64,000 nt of DNA. Origin: Atherix ibis. Lineage: Eukaryota; Arthropoda; Insecta; Diptera; Athericidae. Of this stretch, positions 12,500-23,400 are shown piece after piece. The translations under genes were made by a program, and so were the position numbers. How positions within the stretch are numbered: position 1 is the stretch's first letter; each line of letters opens with the position of its first letter. The stretch spans positions 95,239,696-95,303,695 of the forward strand of contig OY282606.1 of the NCBI GenBank assembly GCA_958298945.1. The letters are read 5' to 3'. A model generated the notes under the pieces. The model worked only from the letters and a program-made list of their open reading frames with translations. It searched no databases and was not told the origin of the DNA.

Positions 12500-13460
12500 A
12501 CTATTCTGTCTCTTCATGTTGGCGTTGCCAGCTTCCCTCGTGGATCATATTTGATCGTTTAAAAAATTAGGGAGCTCCATAATTGATTCATTTTTGTTGG
12601 AAGTAATTCCGAATCGAGTGGCATTCATTTCAAATATTATAAATGGCCAATTGATCAGTCAAAAAGGTCATCAAGGACGAGATTGTTTAGCGAAAAGGAA
12701 ATTATAAGTATGTGCGGTACGACCAATCCGGAGTCTGAAAAGTTGTTTTGACCAGAATTTCGAAATGACTGTTGAGTAAACCGGTAAAATGTTTTTTTAA
12801 AATCAATAATCGCTTTACTTATTGATTTTAAAAATTTGCTGCACATAAAAATTCTCTGGGAGAATATTTAATTTTGCTGAGAATTTTCATATGCATCAAT
12901 TATTCATAACTAATCGAAATTTTAATTTAAAAAACAAATGAAAAGTATAATTTTTATGTTAAAAGTTTTGGAACTTGTCTATAGGGAAAAATAAATTTTT
13001 AAAATAAGATAAATGGCGAATAACTGGCGCGTTAGGTGGCTGACCGTTTGGGAAAACCGCGTGTCGCACAAGTCACCACATGACTTTTAGTATTGTGGTG
13101 CTTAGAATACACATTTTCGGTATTAATATTAATTAAAATGGCACAAAACAAACAAAATTATGAAGATATTTTTTTATTTAAATAAGGCCAAAAAAAACAA
13201 TTAAAATTATTAATTCTGTACAATTCCTGTAACAATTTTTATGGAAATTTTTATTTGATTTTCTTTTTTGTCTCGATTTATATTGTAAAAAAAATTTTAG
13301 TTAACAAATCATTAAAAACAGAAATTATTATAAATATTGTGGTAATTTGTGAAAATTTCATTAATAAAATCGAATATTTATAAATTTATTATTATTAATG
13401 TTAATGGAAAGAAGACACCAAACATGACTGTTAGTAACTAATTGACCCCACACCAGTTAA
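12500..13460. other. Intergenic DNA downstream of CCDC13 homologue
   Basis: Contains a short perfect inverted repeat (aaaatcaata...tattgatttt, about 12798-12830) and otherwise AT-rich DNA; probably includes the 3' UTR of the minus-strand gene ending at 13461. No gene seen. Confidence 0.4.
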
Positions 13461-16400
13461 CTACGGCTGAGACTGACACTCAATTTCGGACCATTGTTGA
13501 TTTTTTGTCGGCAGTTCAATGTACAGTAAATCATTTTCATTTTCATTAATTTGCACTGAATTGGAGCCCGCACTATGGTTCATCTCTGATGTGGGCTCAT
13601 TAATGTTAAATTCTTGACTATCATCCGATTCGGACAAATCGGGTATTTTGCTTTGTTGGATCATGTTTAAAAGAATATATTTAGAATTATTGAGGATCTC
13701 ATTGAATGCGTTCGTGTCAGTATCTTTTTCACTTTTTAAATGGAGAAGCTTATCTTCAAGGAATGTTATCCTTTCCTTAGCGATTTCCAATCTATTGAAT
13801 TTAAGAAATTTGTTACACTTTTAATTATTTGTCCTTTTTAAGATATAAGGAATTTTTCAAGAAATAATTGCTTACTTATTTTTTAAGTCTTCAATTTGAA
13901 TATCGACTGTTTCCATTGTTTTTGATTCGTAGATGTTCCCAGTCGATGAATTGGAATTCTCGGTGACCAATGTTGTGGGGATTAATTGACTCAATGTTTT
14001 CGTATAATCAGCTATACGTTGAGTCCGTTTCTTTTTATCTAGTAAATTTTCCATTTCCTTCTGAAGATCCTCTACGATATACAATAATAAATATTAAATA
14101 AGCTAAATTCAATTAGGTATACGAGGTTTGTTTAAAAGGTATCGTGAATTTTGAATTTCCGCGGGATACGTATATTCAATTTTCGATTTTTTGTGGCGTT
14201 ATGTTGGTACTCATGTCTCTCACTTCGCCGACAAGTTCGGTCATTTTGAATCTTCAGTTAATTTTTGACAGCTGCTTTGCTTGAACGTGTTAGGGCTCGT
14301 CTTCGATTTTTGCCCATTCCAAAAAATGAATCAAAGAATCTGTTTCGGGAGCAAGAAAAGTCACAGGGGGGCAGATCTGGGGAATACGGTGGCTGCGACA
14401 TTATTAGTATGTTTTTTGTCAAAAATTCGCGCACAAGCAACGATGCGTGAGCAGGGGCGTTATCATGGTGCAATATTCAGTTTTTGTTCTTCCAAAAATC
14501 CGGGCGTTTCTGGCGGATTGCTTCACGCGTATATATCTTATTGACCGTTCTACCCTGTGGCACAAACTCATGATGCAGCACGCCCCTGCAATCGAAGAAA
14601 ACTCTAAACAAAACCTTCACATTCTACCAAACTTGGGGCGCGCTTTTTTCGGTCTTGGCTCGTACGGCAGCTTCCATTGGGATGATTGAGCTTTGGTTTC
14701 TACGTCATAACTATAAACCCTTGATTCGTCACCAGTTATGACCCTCTGGAGCAAATTTGGGTCATCGCGGACAAAGTCCAACAGCTCCTTAGCAATGTTA
14801 TTGCGATGCGGTTTTTGGTCGAAAATGGCCAAAACACATACAAGCAAAGCAGCTGTCAAAAATTAACTGAATATTTAAAATGGCCGAACTTGTCGGCATA
14901 AGTGAGAGACATGAGTACCAACATAACGCCACAAAAAATTGAAAATCGAATATACGTAATCCGCGGAAATTCAAAATTAGCGATACTTTTTGAACATACC
15001 TCATGTTTTTCAAATTTAAAAAAAAAGGAAAAAAATCTACTTGCGGACTTACTTAATTTTGCTTCAAGACGAACAAATTTTACTTTCTGTTTATTGAGTA
15101 GATCTGTTAGGTTTAAAACCTTTTCTCTCTCGCATTCGACACGTTCATTTATGGTAGAAACTTGCTTGATGAGTCCATTCTTTTCTGCTTCCAATGCATC
15201 TAATAGAGCAACAAATTCTTCCTATAATATTTAAAATATATATATTAATTAATTCCTTCAAATTCGAAATTGAATTAGAATTCCACTGTTACGATGTAAA
15301 GATTTATACTAACTTTACTTAAGTCACGACAGCCAAATAAAAAATCACCACAAACCGCTCTTAGATCATGTTCTAATCGGTCTATTGTTTCCTGCAGCTC
15401 ATTAATTGTTTGCTCTCTATTCAGTAAAATATTTTCTGCATTATCTAATTTCATTTGAACTTGAACACTTTCAATATTTGCATCGATCTTAAGTTTTTCC
15501 AAATCTTCTATTTGCGTTTTAAGTTGTTCCATTTTGTTCTCGTAATGATATTTTTGAATATTCAACTTTTCATTTAGGACAGCAATCGAATTATCTGAAT
15601 CACCAGTTTTTTCCATTAAATTTAAGCTTTTCATTTTATAATTCATTGCTTCATCTACCAGATTCTTATTTCTCGCTTTCAGTGCAGACATTTTATTTTT
15701 CTGATCATCAATTACGTGTCTAGCTTCATTTAATTGCACCGAAAATTCTTCTATTTCTGCTCTATGTGCAATATCCATTTTTCTGAGCTCTTGTTTTATC
15801 GAATCGTCACCAAGATTTCCGATTTCGATTTTTTCTTTCAATTCAGCTATTTTATTTTGTAGAGCAATTATTTGCTGTTGACGACCCCTCCAGTTTGAAT
15901 TCGAAGCAGCCAATATATTCAAATTGATATTTTCACCAATTTCCTGTTGAATGCATTTCTGTGCTAGTTTCAAACTGTTGCGTAATTCTGTATTTTGATT
16001 TAAGGTTTCAAAAAATTTCTGTTTATTAGAATTCAATTGATCCGTTAAAGTTTCCAAATTCGTTGCAACTGTACAAGAACTAGCCTTAATATTATATTAA
16101 ATAATTAATAAATTAAATCATAACGAATAAATTCGAATTGATACTTTTTTATTGCCATCTCTTGAATCCTTTTTAACTAGATTTTTATTAATTTCTGTCT
16201 GAAGTTTTTCTTCAGATTTTAAATATTTCGATTTCGCCGCTTCCAGTTCAGCTGTTAATTGGCGATTTTTTTTGCTTATTTCCATTATTTTAGTGCTGGC
16301 AGCCGTTGAACCTTTTGCTATACCATCTGCGATTGTAGAATTCATCATATCGTTTAGAGAGTCTAAGTTTTTTCGCATCTCCTCCAAGTCGGAATCTTTA

Positions 16401-16636
16401 TCTATGATACGCTGTTTTAAGTAATCATTTTTATCTTCGGCTGCCTAATTAATTTGTAAATATTTATTGAAACAAAAAACATTACACATTATTATTAAAA
16501 CTATATAAAATACTTTTAATTGTTTCCTTAGTAGTTTTCTCGATTCTTTTCTGCTGCTTCTACTTGAAATTTCTTCAACATCTTCATAGATTGGATTGTT
16601 TGTTTTAAAATTTCGTATTGACGATATACTTTCCAT
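13461..16636 (-). CDS. Coiled-coil protein, CCDC13 family homologue
   Basis: Six coding exons on the minus strand, all GT-AG: 16514-16636, 16145-16444, 15314-16084, 15053-15221, 13876-14071 and 13461-13791. Phases agree throughout, giving 629 residues (human CCDC13 is about 715). The product is almost entirely heptad-like coiled coil. Two blocks match CCDC13: KIMEISKKNRQLTAELEAAK near the N-terminus and LKLAQKCIQQEIGENINL followed by a WRGRQQQI motif in exon 3. CCDC13 is a centriolar-satellite protein needed for cilium assembly (family knowledge); a role in fly sensory or sperm cilia is inference. The start ATG at 16636 opens a short basic, Ser-rich head. The intron between exons 4 and 5 hosts a mariner. 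Confidence 0.8.
14120..15004 (-). mobile_element. Mariner family 1, copy A (rearranged ends)
   Basis: Inserted in intron 4 of the CCDC13 homologue. The minus strand has decayed DD34D transposase (HDNAPAHASLLVREFL then PPYSPDLPPCDF, positions 14473-14365). Unlike sister copies B-E, both ends derive from the element's 5' end: about 175 bp at 14120-14298 is the inverted copy of 14830-15004, including the 5' UTR and the start of the gene. The real 3' end is gone. Confidence 0.85.
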
Positions 16637-17591
16637 AATTGTTATAAATAAAATCTAAATAAATATTTAAGCTAAATATTATTAACTTGTTTGACATTGA
16701 GAACGATATTATCATTTAAAAGTTTTAGCCTGCCTATATTGTTAAAAAAAATATTTTTTCACTATAAATTTTCAAATTAACTTTTTGAGATAGCTACTTT
16801 ACCCAGGTTAGTATACTATTTGTTCTATTAAAATTCCTCCATCCTGTGACACAAATAAATTACTTTCTTATATGTTTTTTTCTTAAAATATATAATTTTT
16901 CTTAAAGTTTTAATAGTAAATTTTAAAGTTTTTTAAAATTTGTTTTTTTGTTCATTATATTTTTTCTATAATATTGAATTTTATTTTGAAATATCTTAAA
17001 TTAAAGCAACTGTTAAAGGCAAGGAGAATCAATAAGATTGTCGGGTCGTCATAAATAAAGGGAGAGAAAATATAAATAAATTATTCTTTTTAAGTAGCAG
17101 CGCATCTTTATAAATAAAGTAGCAGCGCATCTTTACCGACTAGAAATAGTCCCCTAGTACAGTAACTGTTTTCGCTAACTGTTCCCCTATGAAGGATTTT
17201 TTGGACGTTTTGGCAAAATCTGGAAGAAAGGTGTTTTGTCTTTAATAAAATGGGAGCATTGAGAGCGCAAAAATTTTTGTGGTTGTATTCTTAGGAATTT
17301 GGATTGAATCCTAACTTTGACTGCCATAGACGAATTCATTACTGAAACGAATAACTTTAATATCCATATAGAAAAACGTACTAGATTTTCTGTATTTCTT
17401 CTGGTTTTGCTTTTTATTTTGAATCCAAAACGTCAGATTATATAGACTGTCAAAAGAGATAGCAAATGCATCGACTTTATTAAACATTCATGATTTTTTC
17501 TTAATCGAAACTATATGCAATTTTATTTAATTGACATAGTTTTTGTTGTGTTTATGTTTGCTTAGTTTGATTATTCTGAAAATTAAGTGGC
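16637..17591. other. Divergent intergenic region, CCDC13 homologue / zeta-COP 1
   Basis: About 950 bp between head-to-head genes, so promoters of both are expected here, but no TATA box stands out. It holds a 19-bp direct repeat (agtagcagcgcatcttta core) at 17092-17110 and 17117-17135, 25 bp apart. Confidence 0.5.
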
Positions 17592-18297
17592 ATGATGATT
17601 GTAAATATAGTTTTTGTTGTTTAGTTTTTGCTAAGAATTATATTTTTTTTTGTATTACAGGAACCATCTCTTTATATTGTCAAAGGGATGTGTATAATAG
17701 ATAGTGAGGGAAATCGAATACTAGCAAAATATTATGATAAAAATACTCTACCAACATATAAGGAACAAAGGGCTTTCGAACAGAATCTTTTTAATAAAAC
17801 TCGCAGATCAGAAATGGAGATAATTCATATCGATGGGCTGACATGTATATATAAGACAGAACTTGATTTACTTTTTTATGTAATTGGCAGTTCTCAAGAA
17901 AACGAACTTATACTTTTATCAGTATTAAATTGCCTGTTTGATTCTATGAAATTATGTCTCAGGAAGGAAGTGTGCAGTGTATCTGTGTTAAAAAATATTG
18001 ATATTATTATGCTGATATTTGATGAAATATGTGATAACGGGTAAATTAATTCTGTTACAATTATATTTGTATTATATTTAAAAAGCATAAATATATTTTA
18101 GGATAATTTTGGATACGGATCCATCGTCTGTTATTAAACGAGTCGATCTTAGATTGGACGATATACCGATTGGTGAACAAACCGTTACACAAGTATATTT
18201 ATTTAATAAATAATTTTATAAAAAAAAAATTATTAATAATATATTTCAGGTACTACAATCTGCTAGAGAGCAATTAAAGTGGTCCTTATTGAAATAA
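17592..18297 (+). CDS. Coatomer subunit zeta, tandem copy 1
   Basis: COPI coat small subunit (longin-like fold) that pairs with gamma-COP in Golgi-to-ER vesicle formation. Exons: 17592-17600 (inferred, encoding MMI), 17661-18040, 18102-18192 and 18250-18297, giving 175 residues, close to the usual 177. Motifs: EPSLYIVKGMCIIDSEGNRI, KYYDKN, FYVIGSSQENELILLSVLNC, GEQTVTQ and the C-terminal QSAREQLKWSLLK. The family segment following LRK is altered (EVCSVSVLKNI in place of NVEKR-like sequence). Exon 1 is chosen because ATGATGATT meets a gtaaat donor in the right phase, as in copy 2. No frame damage is seen, so it looks functional. Introns match copy 2 exactly, which indicates DNA-level duplication. 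Confidence 0.87.
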
Positions 18298-18678
18298 GCC
18301 TTAAAAAAGCCTATCATACATATATAATAAATAAAATTAAAGCAATGGTTTTATTATATCAATTACTAATATATAATTTTGGATTGATACTTTCTAATGT
18401 TAACTCTGATTTAACTATATTAGTTTAATAAAACATGGAAAAATATTTTCAAGTCTTTGAATATTTTATGAAAATAAATAGAGAAATGTCAATTTTTGTA
18501 CGAAGAAGTACTAAATCTTCAGTTCTGATTAAGCCATTTAAAAAATACATTGAACTGTCATTATGTTTGCCCGTAGTTATACGTATATACATACTCAAGA
18601 GTATTGCTATTTAACTGTCAAAAATGTTTATGTGTAGTGCTTATTGTTAAAAAGTTACACGTTGATATAGCGGCAAAT
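18298..18678. other. Spacer between the zeta-COP copies
   Basis: 380 bp holding the 3' UTR of copy 1 and the promoter/5' UTR of copy 2. No repeat or separate gene seen. Confidence 0.5.
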
Positions 18679-19658
18679 ATGGATCGTTTTTTATTGGTAA
18701 ATTAACATTAAATGTACAATTAAAATAAATACGAAACTGTTATACTAAGTAGAATTTAAAAATTTTATTATGATACTTTGGAAAAAATATATAAAGGTAA
18801 TGTCAAATGAGTTTTTGTTTTAGGAGCCAACACTTTTCATCGTTAAGGGAATGTGTATACTGGACAGTGATGGAAATCGAATTCTTGCCAAATATTATGA
18901 TAAGAACATTTTACCAACAACAAAAGAACAAAAGGCATTTGAAAAAAATCTATTCAATAAAACCCATAGATCTAATACGGAAATAATAATGTTAGATGGA
19001 CTAACAAGTGTTTCTAGAGTTAATGTTGATCTTCATCTGTACGTAATGGGCAGTACACAAGAAAATGAATTAATTTTACTTTCTGTAGTAAATTGCTTAT
19101 ATGAAACATTAAACATGATTTTAAAGAAGAACGTGGAAAAAAGAACTGTTCTGCAAAATTTAGATATTGTAATGTTGGCATTTGATGAAATCTGTGATGG
19201 AGGGTAATAAATTATTCAAAAAACAACAACAAATAAATCACTACTATATTGATAGCCATATAATAACAAGAATTCATTAAAAGGAGAATTCTATTCATTT
19301 GCAGAGTAATATTGGACACAGATGCTTCATCAGTTTCAAAAAAAGTCGATCTAAGAAGTGATGATATTCCAATTGGAGAACAGACTGTTGCGCAGGTAAT
19401 CAATCTGCTTCATGAAATGTTGTGGTAGCCAATTAAGTTGAATTTTCGATAAATTAGACAAATTCATTTTTGAACTCATTATCATATTTTTATTATTATA
19501 ATTATTTTTTTTTAAATGAACTTTTTTTCAAATAATAAAAGGAAATCTTACAAAAAATTCTAATTTTGTCATCAAATATAAATGAATTTCTTTTTTTTAT
19601 TGTTATTCAGGTACTTCAATCAGCACGAGAACAATTAAAGTGGTCAATACTAAAGTAA
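18679..19658 (+). CDS. zetaCOP: Coatomer subunit zeta, tandem copy 2
   Basis: Exons 18679-18696, 18824-19203, 19305-19395 and 19611-19658 join in phase to 178 residues, the normal family length. The start is ATGGATCGTTTTTTATTG (MDRFLL) directly before a gtaaat donor. Motifs: EPTLFIVKGMCILDSDGNRI, AKYYDKN, EKNLFNKTHRS, KKNVEKRTVLQNLD, EICDGG, GEQTVAQ and SAREQLKWSILK. The KNVEKR and KTHR segments agree better with the general zeta-COP family than copy 1 does, while copy 1 is closer in the FYVIGS/NCLFDS segment, so the copies have lost family residues in complementary places. It encodes the same COPI function and is probably the ancestral-like copy. Confidence 0.92.
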
Positions 19659-20423
19659 AACTTTGCAAATCAATCATTTCATAATTCCAATATTAGTTTT
19701 GTAATATATAAATATGATGTAAATGTGCGAAATATAAATGAAATATGTGTTCTATTAATAAAAACATGTTTTTTTTTGTTTCAAAACTATTTTCTCCTAT
19801 CTGTAATATGAATAAATTCCTATATTGTTTGTACTAACATTAGTTCTGCATTTACGTTTAGAAAAATGGTTTAAAAATAATTGAAACTATTTAAATTTGA
19901 GTGATAAATTACTATTAGTTTGCATCATTATTATTTTCAAACATGATCAAATTATCGATATAAAATGCATGTTACAAAACTACTCGACATTCAATAATTA
20001 ACAATTTTTGTATGAAACATATTTTGTATCGACATATTGTATCAAATATACTTACTAGTATGTACGACCAAAATAACTTATCTGTAAATGCTCAGAATTT
20101 AATTCAAAAATTTTATACCTGTTTTTATTCACAAATAAGAAATGTTAAAATTCTTAAAATAGAGCAAAGTTAATTTATTTCACTTTTTTTTTCCTGTAAG
20201 GAATAAACATTTAGAGAATTAATGGAAATAAGTTTAAATAAATACGAGTTAGTTTTTAATACAGGGGTTTTTATGCATTTGTTTATTAATATTTGACAGC
20301 CGTCGAACAATTTATTATGGAGCATCTAACACCGCAATAACGTGCTGAAATTATTAAAACATTTTATTTGTTTCATTTTTTTGGTGTTAACCATATGTCG
20401 TTCATTTTTTTTGGTGTTAACCA
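19659..20423. other. Intergenic DNA with transposase N-terminus fragment
   Basis: AT-rich 3' flank of zeta-COP 2. At 20317-20365 a short frame reads MEHLTPQ, stop, RAEIIKTFY, which resembles the N-terminus of mariner/DD41D transposases, so a scrap of such an element abuts the repeat array. No gene seen. Confidence 0.4.
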
Positions 20424-23400
20424 TAGTAATTTTTACTGAAAAAATTTTAACTGAAAAAATTTTTACTAAAAAAAATTTTTACTGAAAAAATTTTTACTAA
20501 AAAAAATTTTTACTGAAAAAATTTTTACTGAGAAAATTTTGTCAAGGAAAATTTACAAAATTGCTGAGGGAATCAAGCCTTGACCGAACCTGCCCAGACG
20601 GTGGCCTTCAGGCGTTACCAAAAAAAAATCTACTGAAATAATTTTTTACTGAAAATAAAACTTTAAAAGAATAATTTAAAAAATTAAAAATAAAATAAAA
20701 TATTTAAAAAAATAAAATTAATAACTAAAATTATGAAATTAATACAATCATTATTTAATTATAAATAAATAATTTATTATAGTATAAACACCATAAAATT
20801 TTTACTGAAAAAATATTTGCTGAAAAAATTTTTACTGAAAAAATTTTTACTAAAAAAATTTTTACTGAAAAAATTTTTACAAAATTGCTGAGGGAATCAA
20901 GCTTTGACCGAACCTGCCCAGACGGTGGCCTTCAGGCGTTACCAAAAAAAAATTCTACTAATAAAAAATTTTTACTGAAAAAATTTTTACTAAAAAAAAA
21001 TTTTTAATGAAAAAATTTTTACTGAAAAAATTTTTAATAAAAAAATTTTTACTGAAAAAATTTGCACTGAAAAAATTTTTAACTGAAAAAATTTTTACCG
21101 AGAAAATTATGTCAACGAAAATATACAAAATTGGCGAAGGAATCAAGCCTTGACCAAACCTGCCCAGACGGTGGCCTACAGGCGTTACCAAAAAAAAATC
21201 TACTGAAATAATTTTTTACTGAAAATAAAACTTTAAAAGAATAATTTAAAAAATTAAAAATAAAATAAAATATTAAAAAAAATAAAATTAATAACTAAAA
21301 TTATAAAATTAATACAATCATTATTTAATTATAAATAAATAATTTATTATAGTATAAACACCATAAAATTTTTACTAAAAAATTTTTACTGAAAAAATTT
21401 TTACTGAGAAAATTTTGTCAAGGAAAATTTACAAAATTGCTGAGGGAATCAAGCCTTGACCGAACCTGCCCAGACGGTGGCCTTCAGGCGTTACCAAAAA
21501 AAAATCTACTGAAATAATTTTTTACTGAAAATAAAACTTTAAAAGAATAATTTAAAAAATTAAAAATAAAATAAAATATTAAAAAAAATAAAATTAATAA
21601 CTAAAATTATAAAATTAATACAATCATTATTTAATTATAAATAAATAATTTATTATAGTATAAACACCATAAAATTTTTACTAAAAAATTTTTACTGAAA
21701 AAATATTTACTGAAAAAATTTTTACTAAAAAAATTTTTACTGAAAAAATTTTTACAAAATTGCTGAGGGAATCAAGCTTTGACCGAACCTGCCCAGACGG
21801 TGGCCTTCAGGCGTTACCAAAAAAAAATTCTACTAATAAAAAATTTTTACTGAAAAAATTTTTACTAAAAAAAAATTTTTAATGAAAAAATTTTTACTGA
21901 AAAAATTTTTACTGAAAAAATTTTCACTGAAAAAATTTTTACTGAAAAAATTATTACCGAGAAAATTATGTCAACGAAAATATACAAAATTGGCGAAGGA
22001 ATCAAGCCTTGACCAAACCTGCCCAGACGGTGGCCTTTAGCCGTTACCAAAAAAATTCTACTGAAAAAATTTTTACTGAAAAAATTTTTACTGAAAAAAT
22101 TTTTACTGAAATAATTTTTACTGAAATAATTTTTACTGAAAAAATTTTTACTGAAACAATTTTTACTGAAAAAATTTTTACTAAAAAAATTTTTACTGAA
22201 AAAATATTTACTGAAAAATTTTTTACTGAAAAAGTTTTACTGAAAAAATTTGCACTGAAAAAATTCTCACTGATAAAATTTTGTCAACGAAAATTTACAA
22301 AAATTGCTGAGGAATCAAGCCTTGACCGAACCTGGCCAGACGGTGGCCTTCAGGCGGTACCAAAAAAAAAATCTACTAATAAAAAAATTTTTACTGAAAA
22401 AATTTTTATGAAAAAATATTGACTGAAAAAATTTTTACTGAAAAAATTTTTACTGCGAAAATTTTGTCAAGAAAAATTTACAAATATTGCTGAGGAATCA
22501 AGCCTTGACCGAACCTGCCCAGACGGTGGCCTTCAGGCGTTACCAAAAAAAAAATCTACTGAAATAATTTTTACTGAAAAAATTTTCACTGAGAAAATTT
22601 TCTCAACGAAAATTTACAAAATTGCTGAGGGAATCAAGCCTTGACGGAACCTGCCCAAACGGTGGCCTTCAGCGTTACCAAAAAAAAATTGTACTAATAA
22701 AAAAATTTTTACTGAAAAAATTTTTACTGAAAAAATTTTTACTGAAAAAATTTTTACTGAAAAAAATTTTTACAGAGAAAATTTTGTCAAGGAAAATTTA
22801 CAAAATTGCTGAGGGTTCATTGACCGAACCTGCCCAAACGGTGGCCTTCAGGCGGTACCAAAAAAAAAATCTACTAATAAAAAAATTTTTACTGAAAAAA
22901 TTTTTATGAAAAAATATTGACTGAAAAAATTTTTACTGCGAAAATTTTGTCAAGAAAAATTTACAAATATTGCTGAGGAATCAAGCCTTGACCGAACCTG
23001 CCCAGACGGTGGCCTTCAGGCGTTACCAAAAAAAAAATCTACTGAAATAATTTTTACTGAAAAAATTTTCACTGAGAAAATTTTCTCAACGAAAATTTAC
23101 AAAATTGCTGAGGGAATCAAGCCTTGACGGAACCTGCCCAGACGGTGGCCTTCAGGCGTTACCAAAAAAAAATTCTACTAATAAAAAAATTTTTACTGAA
23201 AAAATTTTTATTGAAAAAATATTTACTGAAAAATTTTTTACTGAAAAAGTTTTACTGAAAAAATTTGCACTGAAAAAATTCTCACTGAAAAAATTTTGTC
23301 AAGGAAAATTTACAAAATTGCTGAGGGAATCAAGCCTTGACCGAACCTGCCCAGACGGTGGCCTTTAGCCGTTACCAAAAAAATTCTACTGAAAAAATTT

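Noticed and set aside
14902..15234. 110-codon plus-strand open frame
   Set aside because: Lies across a mariner end and the reverse strand of CCDC13 exon 4; a shadow.
18679..19658. zeta-COP copy as a processed pseudogene
   Set aside because: All introns are present at identical positions and the frame is intact, so it is a DNA duplication and not a retrocopy.
22009..22422. Long open frames of the KIFTEKIFTE type in the array, on both strands
   Set aside because: The 15-bp period keeps the frame open automatically; frames exist on both strands, have no independent start context and break at each core.
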